A stretch of 64,000 nucleotides of DNA from Streptacidiphilus fuscans (GCF_015690355.1 NZ_JADPRT010000016.1:124001-188000); one strand, 5' to 3'; positions 1-7,897 are shown, counted from the stretch's first letter. Numbers and translations: made by a program. Notes: generated from the sequence alone by a model not told the origin.

Positions 1-1284
1 CATCGGGGTGACCGCGACGTGCTGCCAGGCGGTGGCGTCGCTCCAGCCGAAGATCGACTTCAGCTGGGCCTCGGTCGCGGTGGCGGCGTCGATCGCGTAC
101 TGGCCCATCTTGCCGCTGGGGCTCGGGGCGGCGTAGTCGCCGTAGTCCATCGCCATCACGTTGACGGCCGAGACGTCGACCCCGGCGGTCTTGGCGTTGG
201 TCAGCAGGTCCGTCCCGGACTGCACGAGACCGGAGGGCAGCACCGGCAGTGTGAAGGAGACGTCGAGCGTCTTGCCCTTGGCCTTCGCGTTCGCCTGGAG
301 CTGGGCGATGGCCTGGTCGCGCAGCGAGATGCCGGCGGTGTCGCTCGCCGCCGCGCCCTCGACGTCGAAGTCGATCTTCGTCAGACCGTAGGCGTCGATC
401 ACCTTCTGGTACGCGGCGGTCAGCGCGCTGACGCTGCCGCAGGAGTCAGCCAGCTCGGTGCCGTTGGCCCCGCCGAAGGAGACCCGCACGTCACCGCCCA
501 TCGCGCGCAGCGCGGCTATCTGCCCCGGCACGCCGTCGTTGGTCAGCGCGGTGACGCCGCCCCACATCGGCGTGCAGCTGCCGCCGTCGACGATGAACGC
601 GAGGTTGAAGTTCTTCACCCCGGTCGCCTTGGCCGTGGCGACCATGTCGTAGGCAGGGTAGAGCGACGTGTCGATGTACGGCGAGAAGCCGGCCCCGGAG
701 GCCGATCCGGTGCTGGACGCCGACGGGGTCGGCGAGGCGCTGGACGGCGTGGGGGTGGGGGTGCGGCTCGCGCTCGCGCTGGCGCTGGCCGTCGGGGTGG
801 GCGCGGGGGTGGGCTTGCCGGTCGTCGGCTGCCCGGACGGCGTCGGCGCGGACCCGGCGGAGCAGTCGGCGCCGTTGATGGTGCAGTTGGTGGGCGCTCC
901 CGAGCCGTTGACGACGAATCCGACCACGGCGTGCTGGTTGGACGCGAGGGTGCTGTCCCAGCTGTCGGGCTTGACGGTGACGTGACCGCCGCTCGCGGTG
1001 TAGGTGGCGTTCCAGAGCGAGCTGATGCTCGCCCCCGCGGGGAGGTCGAAGGTCAGCGACCAGTTGCTGATGGTGCTGCCGGTCGGGTTGCTGACGTCGT
1101 ACTGGGCGCTGTAACCGCTGCCCCAGTTGCTGGTCGTCGAGTAGACCGCGCCGACAGTGGCCGCGTTGGCCCCCGAGGCCAGCGCGACCGCACCTCCGGC
1201 CATCAACGCGACGCCTACGGCGGACGCCCCGAGCACCGCGCTGCGGCGCGGACGACGACGGGATCGGCGGGCGTGGTTCGTCAT
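1..1284 (-). CDS. Secreted chitinase-like protein, CBM2 plus GH18, C-terminus cut by window edge
   Basis: The first 428 residues are visible. ATG at 1284 is followed by a twin-Arg-rich n-region and an Ala/Val signal peptide ending near ANAA, so the product is exported. Residues about 40-145 form a CBM2 cellulose/chitin-binding module. A Pro/Thr/Ser/Ala linker follows, then a GH18 barrel from about residue 205 containing a KIDFDVEG strand. That strand matches the DxxDxDxE catalytic motif, with Glu as the acid, except that the first Asp is Thr. The likely role is extracellular chitin degradation. GGAGG lies just upstream of the ATG. The protein continues past base 1, so its full length is unknown. 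Family confidence is good; substrate specificity is inferred. Confidence 0.85.
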   Translation of the reverse strand, partial: MTNHARRSRRRPRRSAVLGASAVGVALMAGGAVALASGANAATVGAVYSTTSNWGSGYSAQYDVSNPTGSTISNWSLTFDLPAGASISSLWNATYTASGGHVTVKPDSWDSTLASNQHAVVGFVVNGSGAPTNCTINGADCSAGSAPTPSGQPTTGKPTPAPTPTASASASASRTPTPTPSSASPTPSASSTGSASGAGFSPYIDTSLYPAYDMVATAKATGVKNFNLAFIVDGGSCTPMWGGVTALTNDGVPGQIAALRAMGGDVRVSFGGANGTELADSCGSVSALTAAYQKVIDAYGLTKIDFDVEGAAASDTAGISLRDQAIAQLQANAKAKGKTLDVSFTLPVLPSGLVQSGTDLLTNAKTAGVDVSAVNVMAMDYGDYAAPSPSGKMGQYAIDAATATEAQLKSIFGWSDATAWQHVAVTPM

Positions 1285-1316
1285 GCGGAGTACCTCCGGT
1301 GCGGTGGGATCAACCG

Positions 1317-1350
1317 ATCGCGCGGCGGTGCCCCGTCACCGCCGCGCGAT
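1317..1350 (-). promoter_or_regulatory. Perfect 14-bp hairpin in the chitinase leader
   Basis: ATCGCGCGGCGGTG (1317-1330) and its exact reverse complement (1337-1350) flank a 6-nt loop. The hairpin lies 33-66 nt upstream of the chitinase start. It could be an attenuator, an operator or an mRNA-stabilising stem. No DasR-type site was recognised here. Confidence 0.45.
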
Positions 1351-1468
1351 CCGACGTCCGCGACGCTAGCCCCTTGCCGGGGAGGGATCGGGGCCTCTGA
1401 GGCGGCGGTAGTACGGGCTTAGGGCGGGCTTAAGGAAGTGAGGCAATTCCACTTGTGCTGCCGCAGCT

Positions 1469-1620
1469 AGTTGCACCCCAGGGGCGCGGGGCTCTGCTGA
1501 TGTGCGGCTCCGCCGCGTGGGCGCGACAAGCCACCCGAGGTGGTGAGTCCCTGATCGAGCAGGGCAATCCGCACAGGGTGGTTGCTCGCGCAGTTCCCCG
1601 CGCCCCTGGGGGTTGCAACT
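1469..1620. repeat. Dispersed intergenic inverted repeat, copy 1
   Basis: The arms 1469-1491 and 1596-1620 (core AGGGGCGCGGGG beside AGTTGCA) are near-perfect inverted repeats. The right arm overlaps the stop codon of the histidine kinase gene (1619-1621), so the transcript would end in a long stem, probably acting as a terminator or 3' stabiliser. Between the arms is the module running from CTCTGCTGAT to GGGCGCGACAAGCC, which recurs at 11043-11119 and 34294-34366, and a GCACAGGGTGG module shared with the copies near 10.9 kb and 56.3 kb. Confidence 0.7.
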
Positions 1621-3001
1621 ACCTGCCCGCGCGGATGCGCCTGCTCCGGCGCGGGGGTGGGACCGTGGCGCGCCGCAGGAGGCGAACCCGGACCTCCGCG
1701 CCGCCGAGCACGCTGCGGCCCAGCGCCACGTCACCGCCCGTGCTCTCCGCGACCCTGCGGACGATGTCGAGGCCGAGGCCGGTCGAGCCGTCGCGTTCCG
1801 GGCCGCCGCCGCGACGCATCGCCGCGGCGGGGTCGGGGATGCCGGGGCCCGCGTCGGAGACGAGGACGATGACGCCGTCCACGGTGCCGTGCACGTCGAC
1901 CGCGAAGGCCGTGCCCTCCGGCGTGTGCCGGAAGACGTTGCCCAGCATCACGTCCAGCGCCGCGCCCAACTCCGAGGCGGCGACCGGGACCTGGACCGTT
2001 CCCTCCGCGCCTGCGAGCTGCCAGTCGCGCGCCTCGTCCTCGGCCAGCGCGGACCAGAACGCGACCCGCTCCCGGATCACCTCCGCCGCGTCGCAGGAGA
2101 CACCGCCGCTGCCCACCGCCGGAGCGCTGCCACCGCTCTGGCCCCCGCGACCGCGCACCGCGCGGATGATCTGGTCGACCTCGCGCTCCAACTGCTCCAC
2201 CGCCGCGCGGGTCTGGTCGGCCGGGTCGCCCTCGCCGAGGGACGCGGCGTTGAGCCGCAGCACCGTCAGCGGCGTGCGCAGCCGATGGGACAGGTCCGCC
2301 GCCAACTCCCGCTCGGCGGCCAGCAGGTGGACGACGCGGTCGGCCATCGCGTTGAACGCCTCGGCCGCCTCGCGCAGTTCGGGCGGGCTGTCGTCGGCCT
2401 GCGGGACGCGGACGGCGAGGTCGCCCGTCCCCAGCTCGCGCGCCGCCCCGGCCAGGCGTCGCGCGGAGCCGACGATCCGCATGCCGAGCCGGTCCGCGAC
2501 CGCGACCGAGATCGCGACCAGCGCCACCGCGACGCCGCTGAGCACCAGCCACGCCGACGTCACGCCCCGGGTCAGCTCCGCGTCCGGGATGAAGACCTCG
2601 ATCACCGCGACCTTGCCGTCGCTCACCGCGACCGGCTCCAGATACGCGTAGCCGCCGTCGACCCCTGTCGTGCCGCTGCGCCCGTCCGCCGCTGCCGCCT
2701 CGATCGCGCCCTCGCCGGCCCGTTCGCGGCCGACCAGCGTGAATCCCGTGCCCGCCGCTCGCGGCAGGTGGATCGCGATCAGTCCGGCCGAGCCGTCCTG
2801 CGTGCTGGCCAGGGCGCGTTGCAGCGCGTTCTGGTCGGTGGTGATGGCCAGCGCCGGTCCCACGGTCGCCGCCTGCCGCTCGGCCGCGGTGAAGGCGCGC
2901 TCGCGTGCGGTCTCACGGACCATCAGGCCGAGCGGGATCAGGAAGGCCAGCGCCACCATGGTGGTGACCGCGACGCAGACCTTGATCAGCGCCCATCTCA
3001 T
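1619..3001 (-). CDS. Sensor histidine kinase (HAMP, HisKA, HATPase_c)
   Basis: This is a 460-residue membrane sensor kinase. TM1 lies at residues 8-28, an extracytoplasmic sensor region of about 120 residues follows, then TM2 near 150-170, HAMP, the H-box DLSHRLRTPLT, and an ATPase domain with the N-box GNVFRHTPEG, G1 DAGPGIP and G2 GSTGLGLDIV. All catalytic boxes are intact. Its ATG overlaps the last four bases of the upstream response regulator gene, so the two are translationally coupled partners. The signal sensed is unknown. The C-terminus is Arg-rich. Confidence 0.92.
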   Translation of the reverse strand: MRWALIKVCVAVTTMVALAFLIPLGLMVRETARERAFTAAERQAATVGPALAITTDQNALQRALASTQDGSAGLIAIHLPRAAGTGFTLVGRERAGEGAIEAAAADGRSGTTGVDGGYAYLEPVAVSDGKVAVIEVFIPDAELTRGVTSAWLVLSGVAVALVAISVAVADRLGMRIVGSARRLAGAARELGTGDLAVRVPQADDSPPELREAAEAFNAMADRVVHLLAAERELAADLSHRLRTPLTVLRLNAASLGEGDPADQTRAAVEQLEREVDQIIRAVRGRGGQSGGSAPAVGSGGVSCDAAEVIRERVAFWSALAEDEARDWQLAGAEGTVQVPVAASELGAALDVMLGNVFRHTPEGTAFAVDVHGTVDGVIVLVSDAGPGIPDPAAAMRRGGGPERDGSTGLGLDIVRRVAESTGGDVALGRSVLGGAEVRVRLLRRATVPPPRRSRRIRAGR

Positions 3002-3696
3002 CGCTGATCCACCACGTCCGCCGGGACGTCCAGGCGGACCCCGACGCCGCGCACGGTGTGCAGGTAGCGCGGGCGCGACGCCGTCTCCCCCAGCTTGCGG
3101 CGCAGCCAGGACAGGTGGACGTCGATGGTCTGGTCGGTGCCGTACGGCTGGCGCCAGACCTCGGCGAGCAGCTCGCGCCGGGGGACGACCACACCGACCC
3201 GGCCCGCCAGGTAGGCGAGCAGGTCGAACTCCCGTCGGGTCAGGTCGAGCTCCCGGCCGTCGAGGACGGCCTCGCGTCGTTGCAGGTCGATGCGGAGGCC
3301 GCCCGCCTGGAGGATCTTCCCGCCGCCGCCCGAGGAGCCCGCGCGCCGCAGCACCGCGGCCATCCGCGCGGTCAGGTGCTCGGCGGAGAACGGCTTGACC
3401 AGGTAGTCGTCCGCGCCGTCGTTGAGCAGGCGGATGATCTCGGTCTCCTCGTCGCGCGCGGTGGAGATGATGACCGGGGTGTCGGTCAGGCCGCGGATCA
3501 TCTTCAGTGCTTCGCCGCCGTCCAGGTCCGGCAGGCCGAGGTCGAGGATCACCAGGTCGCAGCCGACCTGCGCGACCTCACGCAGGGCCTCCAGCGCGGT
3601 ACCGACACTGCGGACCGCGTGACCGGCGTCGGAGAGGTGACGAATCAGGGCAGACCGAACAAAGGGATCGTCCTCGACCACCAGCACTGTTGCCAT
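2998..3696 (-). CDS. OmpR/PhoB-family response regulator
   Basis: The 232 residues comprise an N-terminal receiver (acidic pocket VEDD, phospho-acceptor Asp in VILDLGLPDLDG, conserved Lys in YLVKPF) and a C-terminal winged helix of the Trans_reg_C type (RREFDLLAYLA, VRGVGVRLD). It is the first gene of a two-gene operon with the kinase at 1619-3001. It is expected to bind DNA when phosphorylated and probably acts on its own promoter and the divergent gene at 3807. Targets cannot be deduced from sequence. Confidence 0.93.
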   Translation of the reverse strand: MATVLVVEDDPFVRSALIRHLSDAGHAVRSVGTALEALREVAQVGCDLVILDLGLPDLDGGEALKMIRGLTDTPVIISTARDEETEIIRLLNDGADDYLVKPFSAEHLTARMAAVLRRAGSSGGGGKILQAGGLRIDLQRREAVLDGRELDLTRREFDLLAYLAGRVGVVVPRRELLAEVWRQPYGTDQTIDVHLSWLRRKLGETASRPRYLHTVRGVGVRLDVPADVVDQR

Positions 3697-3806
3697 GGCG
3701 GTGACGCTACGCCATGGGAGGTCCAGACCTGTACCTCCCGACCCGTCTCCGTAACTACCTCCGGACCCGCCTCTCGGAGCTTCCCTGGGCGCGGCATACT
3801 GACCCG

Positions 3807-4346
3807 GTGCGAAGAGAGCTGGTACAGGCGGGCGCGTGGGCAGTCGCCACCGGCGCGGCGGTGAGCGTCTCCTGGTTGGGCGTCCACAGCGTGCTGGCCG
3901 ACGACGGTTACCAGCAGCCGTCCGCCCTGCCGCTCTCCGTCACCGGCGCCGGGTCCCGGACGCCCGCGCCGCTGCCCACCGCCCTCGGCACCGCGGGGCA
4001 CTCCCCCACTCCGACGCCGAGCGCCAAGCGCTCCTCCTCGCCCTCCGCCGCACCGTCGGGCCGCCCGCACTCCTCGCCGTCGTCCTCGCCGGAGCCGACC
4101 ACCACGGCTTCGGGGGAAGTGAAGAGCTTCACCCCCAACGGCGGCCGGATCGTGGTCGCCATGGGTGCGACCTCCGCCAGCCTCGTCTCCGCGACGCCCG
4201 ACAGCGGCTGGTCCATGCACGTCTACACCGGCGACCAGTGGCTCCGGGTGGACTTCGTCGGCAGCACCGTCGACTCGATCTTCTACGTCACCTGGAACGG
4301 CACCGCGCCGATGGTGCAGACGTGGCAGGCCCCCGCTCCGAGCTGA
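3807..4346 (+). CDS. Small secreted or membrane-anchored Ser/Pro-rich protein
   Basis: The product is 179 residues from GTG 3807. The N-terminus (VRRELVQAGAWAVATGAAVS) looks like a signal or anchor segment. A Ser/Thr/Pro linker covers about residues 45-105, and a compact C-terminal domain of about 75 residues is rich in aromatics, including a WSMHVYTGDQW stretch. I chose GTG 3807 because CATACT lies 6 nt upstream, fitting a leaderless promoter; an in-frame start at 3714 would lengthen it. The gene is divergent from the two-component operon and convergent with the rubredoxin reductase gene, with one base between their stops. Function is not recognised; an envelope role is a guess. Confidence 0.7.
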   Translation: MRRELVQAGAWAVATGAAVSVSWLGVHSVLADDGYQQPSALPLSVTGAGSRTPAPLPTALGTAGHSPTPTPSAKRSSSPSAAPSGRPHSSPSSSPEPTTTASGEVKSFTPNGGRIVVAMGATSASLVSATPDSGWSMHVYTGDQWLRVDFVGSTVDSIFYVTWNGTAPMVQTWQAPAPS

Positions 4347-4347
4347 G

Positions 4348-5589
4348 CTACGTCCGTTCCGGCCGCGTCGCCTCGCCCACCTCCTCCCTCAGCGCGCGGA
4401 ACTCCGCCGGGCGTCCCGCGCAGACCGCGCCGACCAACTCGCCCGCGCGCGTCAGCCGCGCCGTGAAGTCGAACGCGTGGAGGTCGCCGTCGATCGCGAC
4501 CCCGTCCGGGCCTTCGTCCGCGACGGCCGGATAGCCGCAGACCTGGACGGTGGTGCCGTAGTGCTGCGTCCACGCCCACGGCAGCGCCGTGAACGCGGTC
4601 GGCCTGCCGAGCATGTTGCGGGCCGCCGCCGCGCCGTGGTCCTGCGCGTCGGTCCAGTGCTCGACCCGGATGCCGCACCCGAGGAAGGCGTCGGGACGCC
4701 GGGTGACCTCGCCTGCCGCCCACACGCCGGGCGCGGAGGTGGCGCAGTACGCGTCGACGACGATCCCGTCGTCGACGGCCAGCCCGGCGGACGCCGCCAA
4801 CTCCGTCGCGGGCTCGGCCCCGACAGCGAGCAGCACGGCGTCCGCGACGTGCTCGCCGCCGTCACCGCATCCGGCGACAAGGCGCTCAGTGCCGCCAACT
4901 CGCCGACGTTCGAGGCTCGTCACGCCCACACCCGTCCGCACCGTGACGCCGTTCGCCTCGTGCAGGGCGACCACCGCCTCCGCGACCGGTGTCGGCAGCG
5001 TGCGGCCGAGTGCGCTGGGCGCGGCCTCCAGGACCGTGACCTCGACGCCGAGCGCGCGGGCCGCGGCCGCGGCTTCCAATCCGATCAACCCGGCTCCGAT
5101 CACCAGCAGCCGGCCGCCGTCCTGCAGCGCACCGCGCAGTCGCCGGGCGTCGTCCAGCGTGCGGAGCGCGTGGACGCCGGGCAGTCCGGCCGAGGCGAAG
5201 GCGGGTCGGCGGGGCCGGCTGCCGGTGGCGAGGAGCAGCCGGTCGTACGGCAGGCAGGTGCCGTCGTCGAGGGTGAGCTTGCGTCCCTCCGTGTCCAGGT
5301 CGACGGCACTGCGACCGATCGCCAGGTCGACGCCCTGTCCCTCCCAACTGCCCACCGGACGCAGCAACGTGCGTGCGGTGGGCTGGCTGCCCAGCAGCAC
5401 CTCCTTGGAGAGCGGCGGTCGCCGGTAGGGGTGTTCGGACTCGGCGCCGACCAGTGTGATCGGTCCGGTGTGCCCTTCCGCCCGCAGCGTCAGCGCGGCG
5501 GTCGCCCCGGCAACTCCCGCGCCCACGACGACGATCGGGCCGTTTGGCAGCTCGGGCTCGGTTACCGGCTGCGCCCCGGGCTCAGTCAC
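4348..5589 (-). CDS. rubB: Rubredoxin (NAD+) reductase, FAD-dependent
   Basis: This is a 413-residue flavoprotein of the AlkT/ferredoxin-reductase family. The N-terminal FAD Rossmann motif is GAGVAGATAAL, the central NAD Rossmann motif is IGAGLIGLEAAAAA, and the second FAD motif APGVWAAGEVT precedes a reductase C-terminal domain. It should pass electrons from NAD(P)H to the rubredoxins encoded just upstream, for AlkB hydroxylation. Its start overlaps the end of the second rubredoxin gene by 8 nt, so it is the last gene of the alkB-rubA1-rubA2-rubB operon. Confidence 0.9.
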   Translation of the reverse strand: MTEPGAQPVTEPELPNGPIVVVGAGVAGATAALTLRAEGHTGPITLVGAESEHPYRRPPLSKEVLLGSQPTARTLLRPVGSWEGQGVDLAIGRSAVDLDTEGRKLTLDDGTCLPYDRLLLATGSRPRRPAFASAGLPGVHALRTLDDARRLRGALQDGGRLLVIGAGLIGLEAAAAARALGVEVTVLEAAPSALGRTLPTPVAEAVVALHEANGVTVRTGVGVTSLERRRVGGTERLVAGCGDGGEHVADAVLLAVGAEPATELAASAGLAVDDGIVVDAYCATSAPGVWAAGEVTRRPDAFLGCGIRVEHWTDAQDHGAAAARNMLGRPTAFTALPWAWTQHYGTTVQVCGYPAVADEGPDGVAIDGDLHAFDFTARLTRAGELVGAVCAGRPAEFRALREEVGEATRPERT

Positions 5590-5755
5590 GGGACAGCTCG
5601 GTCATCTCGAAGTCGGCCTTGGCCGCGCCGCAGTCCGGGCAGGACCAGTCGTCGGGGATGTCCTCCCAGCGCGTGCCGGGCTCGATGCCCTCGTCCGGCC
5701 AACCCTGCGCCTCGTCGTAGACGAACCCGCAGACCAGACACTGCCACACCCGCAT
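5582..5755 (-). CDS. rubA2: Rubredoxin, AlkG2-like
   Basis: This is a 57-residue rubredoxin with the two CxxC knuckles CLVCGFVYDE and CPDCGAAK that bind one iron. The ending CGAAKADFEM resembles the AlkG2 type, the class known to deliver electrons to alkane hydroxylases. ATG 5755 lies 5 nt past the stop of the preceding rubredoxin, which suits coupled translation; an in-frame GTG at 5767 would add four residues. It is the probable functional electron carrier of the operon. Confidence 0.93.
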   Translation of the reverse strand: MRVWQCLVCGFVYDEAQGWPDEGIEPGTRWEDIPDDWSCPDCGAAKADFEMTELSRD

Positions 5756-5759
5756 CGGC

Positions 5760-5936
5760 TCACTCACTTTCCTGCTCCTCGCCCTCGAAGTCGCTCTTCT
5801 CCCGCACCCCGCAGTCGGGACAGGGCCAGTCCTCGGGTATCGCACTCCACGGCGTCCCGGCCGGGAATCCCTCACGTGGCGCCCCGGTGCGTTCGTCGTA
5901 GACGTAGTCGCAGACCGGGCAGCAGTAGCTGCTCAT
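5760..5936 (-). CDS. rubA1: Rubredoxin, AlkG1-like
   Basis: This is a 58-residue rubredoxin with CPVCDYVYDE and CPDCGVREKSDFE. The Arg after the second knuckle (CGVR) is the mark of AlkG1-type rubredoxins, which in other alkane degraders do not replace AlkG in hydroxylation, so its own role is uncertain. The start codon overlaps the last four bases of alkB. The C-terminus is acidic (GEEQESE). Confidence 0.93.
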   Translation of the reverse strand: MSSYCCPVCDYVYDERTGAPREGFPAGTPWSAIPEDWPCPDCGVREKSDFEGEEQESE

Positions 5937-7120
5937 GCGACGCCCTCCGCGCCCGCTCCGTACCGGGCGAGCAGCCGGGCGCGCTTGGACGGCTGGATGT
6001 TGGCCCGGGTCACGTCGCCCTGGTACGCCGCCAGCACCCGACGGTCCATCACCCGGAACCAGACGGGCGGGAAGTAGGCCATCACGATCATCCCCGCGTA
6101 GCCGGTGGGGAGTTCGGGCGCCTCCTCGAAGTGCCGCAGCGCCTGGTAGCGGCGGGTGGGGTTGGCGTGGTGGTCGCTGTGCCGCTGCAGGTGGTAGAGG
6201 AAGACGTTGGAGGCGACGTTGTCGCTGTTCCAGCTGTGCCTGGGCGCGCACCGCTCGAGCCGGCCGCTGTCGAGGCGCTGCCGCAGCAGGCCGTAGTGCT
6301 CGGTGTAGTTGATGACCTCCAGCAGGCAGAAGCCGAAGATCGCCTGCCCGACGAGGTACGGCAGCACGCCGGGCCCGAACGCGACCGCCAGCGCGGCGAA
6401 GAGCACCACCGACATGGCCCAGGCGTTGAGCACGTCGTTGCGGAACGTCCACGGACTGCGGTCGAGTCGGCGCAACCGTGCTGCCTCCAGCCGCCACGCG
6501 TTGCGCGCGCTGCCGAACACGGTGCGCGGCAGGAAGCGCCAGAAGCTCTCGCCCAGCCGCGCGCTGGCGGGGTCCTCGGGGGTGGCGACGCGGACGTGGT
6601 GGCCGCGGTTGTGCTCGATGAAGAAGTGGCCGTAGCAGGTCTGCGCCAGCGTGATCTTGGAGAGCCAGCGCTCCACCGACTCCTTCTTGTGGCCGAGTTC
6701 GTGCGCGGTGTTGATGCCGATGCCGGAGACGCCGCCGAGGGTGATGGTCATCCCGATCCGCGCGACCAGGTCGAGGCGGCCGGAGGCGATCAGGGCGCAG
6801 CCGAACACCAACCCCCCGTACTGGAGTGGAATGTAGAGGAAGGTGCACCAGCGGTAGTACCGGTCCTGCTCGAGCCAGGCGAGCGCGCTGTCCGGTGGGT
6901 TGACCGAGTCCTTGCCTATGACGTGGTCGATGAACGGGAAGAGTCCGTAGAGCACGATCGCGCCGGACCACCAGAAGACTCTCCAGCCCGTCGCCCCCAC
7001 CAGGGCCCAGGCGAGGAACGGGAAAGCCGGGATGACCAGGCCCATCAACCAGTAGTAGCGCTTGGGATCCGTCCAGGTCGCCTCCAGCGGTTGTCCCGCG
7101 GTGGCGTCGGCGAGGGTCAT
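5933..7120 (-). CDS. alkB: Alkane 1-monooxygenase (integral-membrane di-iron hydroxylase)
   Basis: This 395-residue membrane enzyme oxidises the terminal methyl group of n-alkanes to primary alcohols, using O2 and electrons from rubredoxin. The histidine boxes of the family are all present: HELGHK, EHNRGHH, NYTEHYGLLRQ and LQRHSDHHANPTRRYQ. Several hydrophobic spans precede and follow them. It is the first gene of the alk operon. The upstream region carries a TTGACA-N18-TAACTA promoter covered by two TGTC-N9-GACA palindromes, so repression by the divergent TetR protein is likely. Confidence 0.96.
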   Translation of the reverse strand: MTLADATAGQPLEATWTDPKRYYWLMGLVIPAFPFLAWALVGATGWRVFWWSGAIVLYGLFPFIDHVIGKDSVNPPDSALAWLEQDRYYRWCTFLYIPLQYGGLVFGCALIASGRLDLVARIGMTITLGGVSGIGINTAHELGHKKESVERWLSKITLAQTCYGHFFIEHNRGHHVRVATPEDPASARLGESFWRFLPRTVFGSARNAWRLEAARLRRLDRSPWTFRNDVLNAWAMSVVLFAALAVAFGPGVLPYLVGQAIFGFCLLEVINYTEHYGLLRQRLDSGRLERCAPRHSWNSDNVASNVFLYHLQRHSDHHANPTRRYQALRHFEEAPELPTGYAGMIVMAYFPPVWFRVMDRRVLAAYQGDVTRANIQPSKRARLLARYGAGAEGVA

Positions 7121-7146
7121 GGTTCCGCCCCTTCAGGTCTCGGTGA

Positions 7147-7176
7147 CAGCAGCCTCGTGTGCAGCAGCCTCGTGTG
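7147..7176. repeat. Exact 15-bp tandem repeat in the alkB leader
   Basis: CAGCAGCCTCGTGTG occurs twice without spacing (7147-7161 and 7162-7176), between the predicted alkB promoter and its start codon. It may be slippage-derived or part of the leader; no function is assigned. Confidence 0.8.
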
Positions 7177-7203
7177 GCATGGGTGGACATCAGGCGATGT
7201 GAC

Positions 7204-7251
7204 TGTCCAGTAGTTAGACACTTAGCCAGGAGAGTGTCAATGGATCGGACA
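7204..7251 (-). promoter_or_regulatory. alkB promoter with two TetR-type operators
   Basis: Reading toward alkB, TTGACA (7240-7235), an 18-bp spacer and TAACTA (7216-7211) form a sigma-70-like promoter. Two 17-bp TGTC-N9-GACA palindromes (7204-7220 and 7235-7251) cover the -10 and -35 elements. Their centres are 31 bp apart, about three helical turns, so repressors would sit on the same DNA face. The better site has arms TGTCCA and TAGACA. Confidence 0.6.
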
Positions 7252-7291
7252 CGAGATCCCTCGAGGGAAAAGCCCCTAGAGTGGGCGCACC

Positions 7292-7897
7292 ATGGCGACA
7301 CGATTCCGACACAAAGTCCGGTCCCTGCTCAGGGAGCAGGTGCTCGACGCCGCATACGCGCAGGTGGCGGCGGAGGGTTGGGGCAAGCTCGGCATCGCCG
7401 GGGTGGCCCGCGCCGCCGGGGTGAGCCGGCAGACCGTCTACAACGAGTTCGGCACCAAGGACGCCATAGGCCTCGCCCTGGTGGAGCGTGAGGCCGAACG
7501 CTTCATGATCGGCATCGCCGCCGAACTGGACGCCCACCGCGAGAGCCTGGAGGCGGCGGCCACCGCGGGCGTCACCTTCGTACTGCGCGCCGCGGCGGAC
7601 AACCCGTTGATCAAGGCCGTGATGACATCAGCCCGCGGCGGGGACGAGCACCTGCTCACCTATCTGACCACCCGCGGCGAACCGGTCTTCGACACCGCGA
7701 CCGCCATGCTCGACGCCTACGCCACCGACGCCTGGCCGGAGGTCGACGCGGAGTCGCGGAGCCTCGCGGTCGAGGCCATCGTCCGGCTGACGGTCAGCCA
7801 CATCGTGCAGCCGCTGGCCGCGCCCGAGCAGTCGGCGGCCAGGATCGCCAAGATCACCGCCCGCATCGCCTACCCCGACTGGCAGCGCCCCGGCTGA
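7292..7897 (+). CDS. TetR-family transcriptional regulator, probable alk repressor
   Basis: The 201 residues start with a TetR helix-turn-helix (IAGVARAAGVSRQTVYNEFGTKDAIGLALV read in pieces, about residues 25-55), followed by an all-helical ligand domain. It is transcribed away from alkB across a 171-bp intergenic region that holds two matching palindromes. The likely role is repression of the alk operon, relieved by a long-chain acyl or alkane-derived effector, as for related AlkX/AlkU-type regulators. A -10-like TAGAGT lies 9 nt before the ATG, giving a very short or absent leader. The effector is inferred only. Confidence 0.9.
   Translation: MATRFRHKVRSLLREQVLDAAYAQVAAEGWGKLGIAGVARAAGVSRQTVYNEFGTKDAIGLALVEREAERFMIGIAAELDAHRESLEAAATAGVTFVLRAAADNPLIKAVMTSARGGDEHLLTYLTTRGEPVFDTATAMLDAYATDAWPEVDAESRSLAVEAIVRLTVSHIVQPLAAPEQSAARIAKITARIAYPDWQRPG

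Noticed and set aside
19..1422. Long plus-strand ORF opposite the chitinase gene
   Set aside because: Composition is Gly/Arg-rich, typical of antisense frames in high-GC coding DNA. The minus-strand frame has a signal peptide, CBM2 and GH18 motifs.
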